Shown in pieces: positions 17,696-25,906 of a DNA stretch of 64,000 nt (within the stretch, counting starts at the first letter, position 1; each line of letters begins with the position of its first letter). The DNA lies in contig CP016490.1 in NCBI GenBank assembly GCA_002966495.1, positions 1,612,001 through 1,676,000 of the forward strand, in the 5' to 3' direction. A program made the translations under genes and the position numbers. The notes under the pieces were generated by a model. That model had not been told where the DNA came from. It saw nothing but the letters and a program-made list of their open reading frames with translations, and searched no databases. The stretch comes from Halomonas sp. GFAJ-1 (lineage in GTDB: Bacteria > Pseudomonadota > Gammaproteobacteria > Pseudomonadales > Halomonadaceae).

Positions 17696-18487
17696 ATGAC
17701 GATAACCTTCCACGACCGCTGGATAGCCTCCCCCGGCGGTCGCTTATTTACTCGTACTTGGGAGCCGCAGCAGGCGTGTTGCGACACCCCCATTGTACTT
17801 TTTCATGACTCGCTGGGTTGCGTTGAGCTGTGGCGCAGCTTTCCCGCAGCGCTTTGCGCTGCTACCCAGCAGCGCGTGATTGCCTACGACCGGCTAGGCT
17901 ATGGCCGCTCTGATCCATGTACGGCTCCCCCTTTGCACACGTTTATTGAGGATGAACCGACGACAAGCTTTGCGGCACTTTACGCTGCGTTTCAGCTTGA
18001 GCAATTTATCGCCCTTGGTCATAGCGTTGGCGGCGGCATGGCGGTGCACTGTGCCGGGCATTACGCTGAGCAGTGTACGGGGCTCATTACCATTGCGGCC
18101 CAGTCCATCAACGAGCGCCGCACCCGGCAGGGTATACAAGACGCCCAGGTCGCATTTGAAGCGCCAGAGCAGTTTACCAAGCTCGAAAAATACCATGGCG
18201 ATAAAGCCCGCTGGGTGCTGCATGCCTGGACGGATATTTGGCTGCACCCAGCATTTGAAAGCTGGTCACTGAGGCCTGCATTGGAACAGGTCGACTGCCC
18301 CACGCTGGTTCTCCATGGTGAAAAAGATGAGTACGGCTCCCACCGGCAGCCCGAGCAAATAGCGCGCTATGTGCATGGCCCCGCACACTGCGAGATTCTG
18401 CCTGGTATTCATCATGTGCCTCACCGCGAAGCAGAGGCCCTCGTCGTTCATCTTGCCAGCCAGTTTATCAGCCGCGTGAAGTCATAA
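17696..18487 (+). CDS. Alpha/beta hydrolase
   Basis: 263 residues with the alpha/beta hydrolase fold: oxyanion region FHDSLGC, nucleophile elbow GHSVGG (Ser about 107), acid Asp in HGEKDEYGSH and catalytic His in IHHVPH. No signal peptide, so cytoplasmic. The substrate is not identifiable; an ester or lactone is likely. A metallophosphoesterase gene follows at 18 bp, suggesting cotranscription. Confidence 0.85.
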   Translation: MTITFHDRWIASPGGRLFTRTWEPQQACCDTPIVLFHDSLGCVELWRSFPAALCAATQQRVIAYDRLGYGRSDPCTAPPLHTFIEDEPTTSFAALYAAFQLEQFIALGHSVGGGMAVHCAGHYAEQCTGLITIAAQSINERRTRQGIQDAQVAFEAPEQFTKLEKYHGDKARWVLHAWTDIWLHPAFESWSLRPALEQVDCPTLVLHGEKDEYGSHRQPEQIARYVHGPAHCEILPGIHHVPHREAEALVVHLASQFISRVKS

Positions 18488-18505
18488 AGATAAGTGAGAA
18501 TTTAT

Positions 18506-19279
18506 ATGCGCTTACGAATTTTGTCTGATCTTCATTTGGAGTTTTTTGATGGCCATCGTGAGCTGCCCGAGATAGAGGCGGACATCATCATTCTGGCCGG
18601 AGATATTCACCGGAAAACGGAAGGGCTGGCCTGGGCAAGGCAGCAGTTTCCGATGCTACCTATTTTATACGTGCCGGGAAATCATGAGTTTTACGGCACC
18701 TGCATGCCCCAGCTGCGTGAAGAGTTAGCCCTTGAAGCTGCGCGCTATCAGATTGAATTACTGGATAACCGAGCCATCACCCTGGGCGGGGTACGTTTTT
18801 ATGGCACCACGCTTTGGACCGATTTTGCGCTATATGTGGACGACCCAACGCGGAACCCGCAAGATACCGAAGCAAAAGCAATGCGTTACATGCCCGACTT
18901 TCGCATTGTCACCACGGCTCCTGGGCAGCCCTTTACGCCCCAGGCCAGTCGGGAACTACACATAGAGGCGCTCAACTGGTTAAGCCGTGAACTCGCGAAA
19001 CCTTTTGATGGCCCCAAAGTAGTCATTAGCCACCACGCACCGTTACATAGCTGCATTCCTGACCAGTATCTTGGCGATGCGCTTTCTCCCGCCTTTGCTT
19101 CGCACTTGCCGCAATTGATGGGGAAAATGGATCTATGGGTACATGGTCATGTCCATGAGCCGGTCGACCGTCTGCATAACGGTACCCGTGTTATTGCTAA
19201 TCCGGGCGGTTATCCTTATGAGTTCAGTCCCTCACTATTCCGCGATGACCTGGTAGTCGACCTAGAAGTTGGGCGTTAG
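18506..19279 (+). CDS. Calcineurin-like metallophosphoesterase
   Basis: 257 residues from ATG 18506 (AAGTGAG upstream); an in-frame GTG at 18494 is less likely. All five metallophosphoesterase motifs are present: SDLHLE, GDIH, GNHEF, HHAP and GHVHEP, coordinating a two-metal centre. It would hydrolyse a phosphomono- or diester; the family includes Icc-like cyclic nucleotide and protein phosphatases. It follows the alpha/beta hydrolase gene closely. Confidence 0.88.
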   Translation: MRLRILSDLHLEFFDGHRELPEIEADIIILAGDIHRKTEGLAWARQQFPMLPILYVPGNHEFYGTCMPQLREELALEAARYQIELLDNRAITLGGVRFYGTTLWTDFALYVDDPTRNPQDTEAKAMRYMPDFRIVTTAPGQPFTPQASRELHIEALNWLSRELAKPFDGPKVVISHHAPLHSCIPDQYLGDALSPAFASHLPQLMGKMDLWVHGHVHEPVDRLHNGTRVIANPGGYPYEFSPSLFRDDLVVDLEVGR

Positions 19280-19295
19280 GCACCTTCGGGTGCCT
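19278..19295 (+). terminator. Hairpin with TTCG tetraloop at the phosphoesterase stop
   Basis: AGGCACC-TTCG-GGTGCCT begins within the TAG stop codon. It is a very stable stem but no T run follows, so it may be an RNA-stability element rather than a true terminator. Confidence 0.45.
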
Positions 19296-19322
19296 ATTGG
19301 CGTATGGCGTCGCGTAAAACGC

Positions 19323-20255
19323 TTATGCTTTTTTAACCAACAGCCCACAGGAGGGCGCTGCCCATCGGGTATCGGCGGTAAACACCACGTCACATACTAC
19401 CGGCGAATGTTCGCGGCGCACCTCTTCATCAATGCGCTGACGCAGCCTGTCTTGGTTAGTCAGTAATGCTTCTGAGAGGTCTTTGGATAAGACTACATGC
19501 ACAATCACATAGAGAAGCCGGCCTGGGCGAACCATGCGTACTCGTACTTCATGGGTGTCTATGTCGGCTAGCGCACGGGCGACTGCTTGGCGTATGGGTA
19601 CCGCAATCGCCTCTTCAGGCGCCTTGTTAAGCAACTCCCGCAGCGCTTGGGATGCCATGCGTACCGGCACACCTAGGCAGAGTACCACCACCGCAATCAC
19701 AAGCACTGAGTCCACATAGGGCAGAATAACCTGCCACCCTATGCGCTCAAACAGCATGACGAGGCAGAATGCTGCGAGTACGGCGGCAGAGATGACGCTA
19801 TTCACTATCCAGTTGAGTTTGTCAGCGCTGACCAGCGGGCTTCGAACATGGCGCTGACTGCGGTGCATTACCCATGCCGTCAGTGAGCAAGCTGCCGTGG
19901 CGAATAGCGCGTAGACGACGGCGACCCCCGGTGAAATTGCCCGCCCGCCAGTTAGCAGGGCAGCCACTGCATCGACCAACGCAAAAATAGATACGCCTAA
20001 AATTAACAGCCCTTTGCAAAGGTTAACTAATGACTCAAAGTAGCTGTAACCAAACGGGTAAGCGTCACTGTCCGGAAGGTTAGCTAACTTGCTTACCTTA
20101 ATAGTCACCAGTGCGACGCTAAAATAGATAAGGTTGAAAAGCCCATCCAGCAGGATCGCTTGGGAGTTAGAAAGTAGCGTTCCCGCAATGCCAGCGCTAC
20201 CAATCAATAGCGCCATAAATGCGGAGAAGGCTAAAGTGTTCGATTCAGTCTTCAT
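19323..20255 (-). CDS. Cation diffusion facilitator-family protein with altered metal site
   Basis: 310 residues: six transmembrane helices (about 10-205) and a C-terminal cytoplasmic domain as in CDF exporters. The characterised zinc site in YiiP is DxxxD in helix 2 and HxxxD in helix 5. Here the matching positions read DGLFN and NWIVN, so only one of the four ligands is kept. The fold is CDF, but zinc export by the usual site is doubtful; it may move another cation. The C-terminal domain ends with a Cys-containing tail. Monocistronic, convergent with the phosphoesterase gene. Confidence 0.8.
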   Translation of the reverse strand: MKTESNTLAFSAFMALLIGSAGIAGTLLSNSQAILLDGLFNLIYFSVALVTIKVSKLANLPDSDAYPFGYSYFESLVNLCKGLLILGVSIFALVDAVAALLTGGRAISPGVAVVYALFATAACSLTAWVMHRSQRHVRSPLVSADKLNWIVNSVISAAVLAAFCLVMLFERIGWQVILPYVDSVLVIAVVVLCLGVPVRMASQALRELLNKAPEEAIAVPIRQAVARALADIDTHEVRVRMVRPGRLLYVIVHVVLSKDLSEALLTNQDRLRQRIDEEVRREHSPVVCDVVFTADTRWAAPSCGLLVKKA

Positions 20256-20400
20256 GAACGTTATGGCTCCAGTGCCTGCTTGACTAAGAGGCTGGCAAGC
20301 ATAGCAATATCACTGCGCGCAATGTCAGCGTTTTGTTGATCTTTTGTTCACAGAAATAGCCTTTAGCCACCTGCTTTGCACCCCAGGGAGAGACGTGCTT

Positions 20401-20919
20401 ATGCGCCATGCTAACGATTTGACCTTCAAACTCATCACCCCAGAAGATGCTGCCGAACTGTTGGTATTTGAAACCCAAGAGCGTGAGTGGTTCGAGCAGT
20501 ACATCGAAGCGCGCCCTCAGAGTTTTTATACTCCGCAAGGCACTACTCAGCACATCATTGAGTGCCTGGCGCTAAACGCCCAACGTCGAATGAGCCCGCT
20601 GCTGATTCGTAAAAGAGGCACTATTGTAGGGCGCGCCAATTTACGCGATATGCAAAACGGCCAAGGCAAAGTGGGCTATCGCATTGGCGAGCAAGCGTGC
20701 GGCCACGGAATTGCCCAACGCGCATTACACTTCTTGATCAATGAAGCACGCAGTGTTTACCGGCTGGATACGCTCTCGGCGATTGTTTCAGTGGATAACG
20801 GTGCTTCCAGGCGGGTACTGGAAAAAGTCGGATTTGAGGCGGGAGAAAAGCTGCCTGATTATTCATTAGTGGCGGGGCTAAGGCTTGATAGCGTGCTTTA
20901 TAAAAAGGACATAAGTTGA
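20401..20919 (+). CDS. GNAT N-acetyltransferase, RimJ/RimL-like
   Basis: 172 residues from ATG 20401, which follows AGGGAGA; earlier in-frame starts lack a ribosome site. The RimJ/RimL-type GNAT core is visible: KVGYRIGEQACGHGIAQRAL (acetyl-CoA binding) and the ASRRVLEKVGFEAG block. These enzymes acetylate protein N-termini or small amines using acetyl-CoA; the target is unknown. Confidence 0.85.
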   Translation: MRHANDLTFKLITPEDAAELLVFETQEREWFEQYIEARPQSFYTPQGTTQHIIECLALNAQRRMSPLLIRKRGTIVGRANLRDMQNGQGKVGYRIGEQACGHGIAQRALHFLINEARSVYRLDTLSAIVSVDNGASRRVLEKVGFEAGEKLPDYSLVAGLRLDSVLYKKDIS

Positions 20920-20953
20920 CTAATCGGCCTCTTCCCAAGTAATCAGTAGACTT

Positions 20954-20980
20954 AAAACGCCACCCGATGGGGCGGCGTTT
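20954..20980. terminator. Terminator between the GNAT gene and nirD
   Basis: AAACGCC (20955-20961) pairs with GGCGTTT (20974-20980), with an inner ACCC/GGGG extension. A-rich and T-rich flanks make it plausible in both directions for the convergent GNAT gene and nitrite reductase operon. Confidence 0.65.
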
Positions 20981-21014
20981 ACGCTTGATCAGCCATTAAT
21001 CACTGAATCGAGAA

Positions 21015-21413
21015 TCAGCCCTCAACCCACACCTCATCACCTTTAAACTCGATCTTCCAAGTACGCAGTTTGACCTCTTCATCTTCTAAACACTGGCCAT
21101 CTTCAAGCCGAAAGTGCTGTTTGTAGAGGGGCGAGGCGACGACCGCTGAGCCTTCAAGATCGCCGACGATGCCTCGGGCGATGACGTTGGCGTTAGAAAA
21201 AGGGTCAAAGTGGTCAAGTGCAAAAAGCTCATTTGCCGCCTCTTGTCCTGGCAAGTAGAAGATTGCTACTTGGGCTGCGCCTTCGGCGGTTTCAAGCCAG
21301 GCGGCAACGCCTGAGAACTCCACCAAGTCAGCTTTAGTACAGACCTTTTGCCACGCCTGGCTGTTTTGAATATCCACCCTATCCCTCTCTTTTTTCAGTG
21401 CCGTTGCGGTCAT
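21015..21413 (-). CDS. nirD: Assimilatory nitrite reductase small subunit
   Basis: 132 residues from ATG 21413, which has GAGG 6 bp upstream; an in-frame ATG at 21425 has no ribosome site. It is the Rieske-like NirD domain, with ELFALDHFDPFSNANVIARGIVG and SPLYKQHF conserved, and lacks the iron-sulfur Cys/His ligands as usual for NirD. It partners NirB in NAD(P)H-dependent reduction of nitrite to ammonium. It is the last gene of the operon, 35 bp after nirB. Confidence 0.95.
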   Translation of the reverse strand: MTATALKKERDRVDIQNSQAWQKVCTKADLVEFSGVAAWLETAEGAAQVAIFYLPGQEAANELFALDHFDPFSNANVIARGIVGDLEGSAVVASPLYKQHFRLEDGQCLEDEEVKLRTWKIEFKGDEVWVEG

Positions 21414-21448
21414 GGGTTGCCTCATTTTTATTCAGTGAAAAGAGCCGC

Positions 21449-24001
21449 TTAAGCGGGGCGTAGCTGGCCGCGCTCAGAGGTCATAATGATTGATGGGTCC
21501 GGGCGGTCGTCATTAACGAAGCTGCGGAAGCGCTTGAGCTTCTCCGGGTCGCTGATGGCATCGGCCCATTCGCACTGGTAGGTATCCACCACGGTTTGCA
21601 TCTGGCGCTCTAGCTCGTCGTTGATGCCTAGGCGGTCGTCCAGTATCACCTCTTTGAGGTAGTCCAGACCGCCGTCGAGGTTTTCGCGCCACACTGAGGT
21701 GCGCTGCAAGCGGTCGGCGGTACGCACATAGAACATTAAGAAACGGTCAATGGTGCGGTAGAGCTGCTCGTCGTCAAGATCGGTGGCGAACAGGTCGGCG
21801 TGGCGGGGGCGCATGCCACCGTTACCACACACGTAGAGATTCCAGCCATTTTCGGTGGCGATAATCCCGATATCTTTACTCTGCGCCTCGGCGCACTCGC
21901 GGGTGCAGCCGGATACGCCGAACTTTATTTTGTGGGGTGAGCGCAGGCCCTTGTAGCGGTTCTCCAGTTGAATCGCCATGCCGACGCTGTCCTGAACGCC
22001 GTAGCGGCACCAGGTGCTGCCCACGCAGGATTTAACCGTACGCAGCGATTTACCGTAGGCGTGGCCGGTCTCAAAGCCTGCGGCAATCAGCTCACTCCAG
22101 ATATCTGGCAGGTCTTCCAGGCGGGCACCAAACAGGTCGATGCGCTGGCCGCCGGTCACTTTGGAGTAGAGGCTATATTTTTTGGCCACTTCACCTAGCG
22201 CGATTAGCTTGTCTGGGGTTATTTCACCACCCGCCACGCGCGGAACAACCGAGTAGGTGCCGTTCTTCTGCATGTTGGCCATGAAGGTGTCGTTGGTGTC
22301 TTGTAGCGGAATATGCGCTGCGTCGGTGATCGGCTCGTTAAAGCAGGAGGCTAGAATAGACGCCACGGCGGGTTTACAGATATCGCAGCCCAGGCAGTGG
22401 GTGTCCTGATTGCCATGCTTTTCGATTAATTCGCTAAAGGTTTTAATACCTTCCACGCGCACAATGTCGTAAAGCTCTTGGCGGGTATGGGAGAAGTGTT
22501 CGCAAATCGATTTATCGACGTCAACGCCGCGCGCTTCCAGCTCGTAATCGACCACACTTTTGAGCAGCGCGGTACAGCCGCCGCAGCCGGTGCTGGCTTT
22601 GGTGGCGCCCTTTACACCGGCTAGGTCCACTGCACCGTCATCAATGGTGGCGCAAATATCGCCTTTAGAGACGTTGTGGCAGGAGCAAATCATCGCTGTT
22701 TCTGGCAATGCACCGGGGCCAAGCGTGGGTGCGGCTCCGCTGCTTTGCGGCAGAATCAGTGAGGCGGGTTCGTCGGGCAGTTCGATGCCGTTAGAGTAGT
22801 ACTGTAGCAGGGTGTCATAAACGCTGTTGTTGCCTACCATCATCGCACCGAGCAGTTTTTTACCGTCGCTAGAAACCACGAGCTTGCGGTACTCCTGCTT
22901 GATGGGGTCTAAATAACGAAACATGCGTGCGCCAGGGGTCTGGTTGCCGTGGGCATCACCAATCGAACCCACATCTACGCCCAGCAGCTTAAGCTTGGTG
23001 CTCATATCCGCACCACTAAAGCGGGCGTCACCGCCGGTTAATGTGGAGAGCGCTGTTTTAGCCATTTGGTAGCCGGGCGCCACCAGGCCAAAAATGCTTT
23101 GGTTCCATAGCGCGACTTCGCCAATGGCAAGGATGGCTGGATCACTGGTAAGGCAATGATCATCCACCACGATGCCGCCACGCTCACCAAGTTCCAGGCC
23201 ACACGCTCGGGCGAGCTGGTCGCGGGGACGAATACCGGCAGAGAATACAATCAGGTCGGTCTCCAGCACTTTTTCGTCTTGGAAGACCATGCGGTGGAGA
23301 CTGTTATCGCCGTCTTCGATGCGTTGAGTCGCGCGCTCGGTAAGGACCTGCACGCCGAGTGACTCGATTTTTTCGCGCAGCAGCTCGCCACCTTCGCTGT
23401 CTACCTGCATCGGCATTAAGCGGGAGGCAAACTCGACGACGGCGGTATCTAGATTTAAGCCGCGCAGGGCGTTTGCTGCTTCCAAACCCAGTAGGCCACC
23501 GCCCACCACTACGCCATTAGTGGCATTTTCGGCGGCGGCTCGAATGGCATCTAAGTCATCTAGGGTGCGATATACCAAGCATCCCTCACGGTCGTTGCCG
23601 GGAATCGGTGGCACAAAAGGGAAGGAGCCGGTCGCCAGGACTAAGCGGTCATAGGCGTAGCGGCCTTGATCGGTAACGACTTCCTGAGCGTTACGGTCAA
23701 TCTCGATCACGGCTTCGCCACTGCGTAGCTCCACGCCGCTGGTAGCGTAGTAATCCGCCTCGCATAGCGCTAGCGATTCGGCGTCGCGCCCGCTGAAATA
23801 CTCAGATAGATGTACGCGGTCGTAGGCGCGATGCCGCTCTTCACCAAACACCGTCACTTGGTAGCGCTCAAGACCACCGTTATCGACTAGCTGCTCGACC
23901 AGATGGTGGCCGACCATGCCGTTACCGATAATGATGAGCTGTTCGGGAGTTGTCGTGTTTTTGGTAGACATGCTCTTCATAGACATGCTCTTCATAGACA
24001 T
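21449..24001 (-). CDS. nirB: Assimilatory nitrite reductase large subunit
   Basis: About 850 residues, the standard length. FAD/NAD(P)-binding module (about 20-330), BFD-type [2Fe-2S] domain with CSCHNVSKGDI and GCGGC (about 437-475), then the nitrite/sulfite reductase half-domains. The siroheme/[4Fe-4S] ligands are C659, C665, C699 and C703. Reduces nitrite to ammonium with six electrons from NAD(P)H. The N-terminus is odd: a 15-bp unit encoding MSMKS is tandemly repeated, giving up to five in-frame ATGs; translation may start at any of them before PEQLIIIGNG. It follows the upstream FAD reductase gene by 2 bp. Confidence 0.97.
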   Translation of the reverse strand: MSMKSMSMKSMSTKNTTTPEQLIIIGNGMVGHHLVEQLVDNGGLERYQVTVFGEERHRAYDRVHLSEYFSGRDAESLALCEADYYATSGVELRSGEAVIEIDRNAQEVVTDQGRYAYDRLVLATGSFPFVPPIPGNDREGCLVYRTLDDLDAIRAAAENATNGVVVGGGLLGLEAANALRGLNLDTAVVEFASRLMPMQVDSEGGELLREKIESLGVQVLTERATQRIEDGDNSLHRMVFQDEKVLETDLIVFSAGIRPRDQLARACGLELGERGGIVVDDHCLTSDPAILAIGEVALWNQSIFGLVAPGYQMAKTALSTLTGGDARFSGADMSTKLKLLGVDVGSIGDAHGNQTPGARMFRYLDPIKQEYRKLVVSSDGKKLLGAMMVGNNSVYDTLLQYYSNGIELPDEPASLILPQSSGAAPTLGPGALPETAMICSCHNVSKGDICATIDDGAVDLAGVKGATKASTGCGGCTALLKSVVDYELEARGVDVDKSICEHFSHTRQELYDIVRVEGIKTFSELIEKHGNQDTHCLGCDICKPAVASILASCFNEPITDAAHIPLQDTNDTFMANMQKNGTYSVVPRVAGGEITPDKLIALGEVAKKYSLYSKVTGGQRIDLFGARLEDLPDIWSELIAAGFETGHAYGKSLRTVKSCVGSTWCRYGVQDSVGMAIQLENRYKGLRSPHKIKFGVSGCTRECAEAQSKDIGIIATENGWNLYVCGNGGMRPRHADLFATDLDDEQLYRTIDRFLMFYVRTADRLQRTSVWRENLDGGLDYLKEVILDDRLGINDELERQMQTVVDTYQCEWADAISDPEKLKRFRSFVNDDRPDPSIIMTSERGQLRPA
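23957..24001 (-). repeat. 15-bp tandem repeat at the nirB start
   Basis: Read on the minus strand, ATGTCTATGAAGAGC occurs twice in perfect tandem (24001-23972), followed by a third, diverged copy (23971-23957). Each unit brings two ATGs, so the start codon has been multiplied in frame. Confidence 0.9.
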
Positions 24002-24003
24002 AG

Positions 24004-25299
24004 TTATGCCGCCTCTGACGTCGATAAATGAGGTGTATCGTTTTGATGATCTTTGAGCGCCTTTACATCAGCCGCACCAAACAACAGTGCTTGGCGGCAG
24101 TCGTTAAGGTTATTGCTCGCGAGCGCCTGCTCGAAATACCAAGGGCCTTGGCGGGTATCGCCGTAGAGCACAGCGCCTTCAATCCGTCCGTCGCGCAGCA
24201 GCAGGCGACGGTAGTCGCCACGCTCAATGTCGTGGTAACTCAATACGTCATGCTCGTCGCTAGCCTCGGTAGGGCCAAAGGCGTAGAGCGCCACACCGCT
24301 GACTTTGAGTTTGGTCGCGCTGGGGGTGTCTGTGTAGCCTTGGATAGCGGTGCCACATAGCGTGGCGGCAAGCACTTCTACCTGTTGCCAAATCGGTTCT
24401 ACCAAGCCGTAAGTAGTGCCATCAAACTGGCAGCACTCGCCTAGCGCATAAATTGCGGGGTCGCTGGTGGTTAGCCACTGATCCACCACAATAGCCCGCA
24501 GGGTGGTCAGGCCTGCCTGGTGGCCTAGCTCGATATTGGGGGTAATGCCAGCGGCAATAATCACGCTGGTGGCGTGTAACTGTCGGCCATCGGCAAGGTG
24601 TACCTTAGCAACCCGGCCCTGTGCGTCGCCTTCTAGCCGTGCTAACTGAGCACCGGTAATGATCGTTAAACCGCGCTGAGTCAGTTCGTCTTTAAGTAGG
24701 TGCGCTGCGGTAACATCCAGCTGCCGGTTCATCAGCCGCTCGCTGCGTTGGAGCACGCTCACTTTGATATCATTGCCGCGTTTACGCAGCCCTTCAGCGG
24801 CCTCCAGGCCCAGCAAGCCGCCGCCAATCACAAGGGTGTCACCGCCGCGCTGGGCAATATCGGTCAGCGCGTCAGCATCTTGCAAATCGCGAAAGCCGTG
24901 CACCCCCGCAAGCTCAATACCCGGAACGTCGGGCAGTGTCGGGCGCGAGCCGGTGGCAATTACCAGGCGGTCATAATCAAGCGACCGCCCGTTATCGGTG
25001 ATCAATGTCTGGCGTGAGCGATCAAGTGTCTCGACCTTTTCACCGAGTATTAGCGTGACACCCTGTTCGGCATACCATGTGGCATCGCGCAGCGTCAGCG
25101 CATCCTGCTGCACTTCACCGGCCAGTAGTGGAGAGAGCAGGATGCGGTTATAAGCAGGCGCTGACTCGGCGCCAATCACTGTGATGCGCTGGGGACGCTT
25201 GGGCTGTTTGACCAAGGCCTCAATCAAGCGATGGCTTGCCATGCCGTTGCCAATTATTACTAGATGGTCGCTGGGTGAGCACCGTGAAGTAGTTTCCAT
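24004..25299 (-). CDS. FAD-dependent NAD(P)H reductase of nitrate assimilation (NasB/NasC-like)
   Basis: 431 residues from ATG 25299, preceded by GAGGAG. The open frame continues upstream, but that stretch is the regulatory leader. Two dinucleotide-binding motifs are clear: LVIIGNGMASHRLIEAL (FAD) and TLVIGGGLLGLEAAEGL (NAD(P)H). The fold equals the N-terminal half of NirB and of the electron-transfer subunit of assimilatory nitrate reductase; no BFD iron-sulfur domain is attached here, as NasA carries one instead. It probably passes electrons from NAD(P)H to NasA. First gene of the reductase-nirB-nirD operon. Confidence 0.85.
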   Translation of the reverse strand: METTSRCSPSDHLVIIGNGMASHRLIEALVKQPKRPQRITVIGAESAPAYNRILLSPLLAGEVQQDALTLRDATWYAEQGVTLILGEKVETLDRSRQTLITDNGRSLDYDRLVIATGSRPTLPDVPGIELAGVHGFRDLQDADALTDIAQRGGDTLVIGGGLLGLEAAEGLRKRGNDIKVSVLQRSERLMNRQLDVTAAHLLKDELTQRGLTIITGAQLARLEGDAQGRVAKVHLADGRQLHATSVIIAAGITPNIELGHQAGLTTLRAIVVDQWLTTSDPAIYALGECCQFDGTTYGLVEPIWQQVEVLAATLCGTAIQGYTDTPSATKLKVSGVALYAFGPTEASDEHDVLSYHDIERGDYRRLLLRDGRIEGAVLYGDTRQGPWYFEQALASNNLNDCRQALLFGAADVKALKDHQNDTPHLSTSEAA

Positions 25300-25340
25300 G
25301 GGGGCTCCTCTGTGTCTTTGCGGCTGCTTGAGCACCAAAC

Positions 25341-25406
25341 AAAAAAAACGCCCCTGTCGTGCACCTCTTTGCATAGAACTGCAAAAAGAGTGCGCGTCAG
25401 GGGCGT
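25341..25406 (-). terminator. Intrinsic attenuator terminator in the nir operon leader
   Basis: On the minus strand ACGCCCCTG (25406-25398) pairs with CAGGGGCGT (25356-25348), with a long inner stem (CGCACTC/GAGGTGC and TGCA pairs), and is followed by eight T residues (25348-25341). It sits inside the untranslated leader, 40 bp before the first ribosome site, so without antitermination the operon would be silent. Confidence 0.9.
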
Positions 25407-25468
25407 CGTTGCCCGATAGCGTCGTTTTAAATCCGTTTTCAAACACAGGGCAGCCGCCATTGGCCGCC
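25401..25468 (-). promoter_or_regulatory. ANTAR-type two-hairpin antitermination element, nir operon
   Basis: Hairpin P1 (25468-25449): GGCGGCC-AATGGC-GGCTGCC. Hairpin P2 (25414-25401): GGGC-AACGAC-GCCC. Both loops are six bases with A at position 1 and G at position 4, the defining pattern of RNAs bound by ANTAR proteins such as NasR. P2 shares bases 25401-25406 with the 5' arm of the downstream terminator, so the two structures exclude each other. Binding of nitrate-activated NasR (encoded at 44640-45911) would stabilise P2 and allow read-through. The 34-nt linker between hairpins is long for the motif. Confidence 0.8.
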
Positions 25469-25496
25469 AAGTACTTAAAAATCTTACGCTTTATCA

Positions 25497-25512
25497 AGCA
25501 AGGAGCGAGCCA
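25497..25512 (-). promoter_or_regulatory. Sigma-54 promoter of the nir operon
   Basis: TGGCTCGCTCCTTGCT on the minus strand matches the -24/-12 consensus TGGCACG-N4-TTGCW at 11 of 12 defined positions with correct spacing. The predicted start near 25486 lies 18 nt before the first ANTAR hairpin, giving a leader of about 187 nt. Confidence 0.8.
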
Positions 25513-25599
25513 GCTGGCCATTAATGTTTATTTGTTCAACACTGTCAGTTAGTTAAGTTGTTGGTACGGGGCAGTGGTAGCGCGGATATTTGGACAGGG

Positions 25600-25616
25600 T
25601 GCACAGCGATGGTGCG
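25600..25616. promoter_or_regulatory. NtrC-like enhancer site between nir and nas operons
   Basis: GCAC (25601-25604), 7 bp, GTGC (25612-25615), with flanking T and TG matching the TGCAC-N5-TGGTGC form of NtrC sites. It lies about 95 bp upstream of the nir -24 element and about 140 bp upstream of the weaker nas -24 candidate, suitable to serve both divergent operons. Confidence 0.6.
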
Positions 25617-25745
25617 AAAAAGGGCGGTGCATGCACTCTTGGGCACCACTTTGTCTTGCTCTGAGAGCCAAGTAGTGGCTTTCGATGTTATTTCTATTTT
25701 TATAAGTATTTGTATTTATTTAATAATTTTTAAAATTATAGCTTT

Positions 25746-25761
25746 GGGTCTTTATTTTGCA
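25746..25761 (+). promoter_or_regulatory. Weaker sigma-54 promoter candidate for nasA
   Basis: GG (25747-25748) and a perfect TTGCA with GC at 25759-25760 have the correct 12-bp spacing, but the -24 box (GGGTCT) deviates from TGGCAC. The start would be near 25772, giving a leader of about 287 nt. No better promoter was found before the hairpins. Confidence 0.35.
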
Positions 25762-25850
25762 GTTACCTAACCCACAAGACAGTTAATAAGTAATAGGTAC
25801 TCATTATTTGGCGATGGCAGCGAGCAATTCCAAAGCCGCAAGAAAAATAA

Positions 25851-25882
25851 GTAGCCGTTAGAAAATGTGTAGCTGTTAGAAA
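25851..25882 (+). repeat. Two 14-bp direct repeats in the nasA leader
   Basis: GTAGCCGTTAGAAA (25851-25864) recurs as GTAGCTGTTAGAAA (25869-25882), 13 of 14 bases equal, 18 bp apart. It may be a protein site or leader RNA element; no known motif fits. Confidence 0.6.
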
Positions 25883-25906
25883 TTTTCAGTTGTAAAAAAA
25901 TAGTCT

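Noticed and set aside
25300..25521. N-terminal extension of the FAD reductase frame
   Set aside because: It runs through the sigma-54 start region, both ANTAR hairpins and the terminator; a strong ribosome site lies just before ATG 25299.
25520..25548. Sigma-70 candidate CTGACA-N17-ATTAAT (minus strand) upstream of the nir leader
   Set aside because: The -24/-12 match at 25497-25512 is much stronger and fits the leader; the -10 box here is only 4 of 6.
25621..25675. GGTGCATGCACT and GGGCACCACTTTG as additional NtrC sites
   Set aside because: Half-sites are present but not with the GCAC-N7-GTGC spacing.
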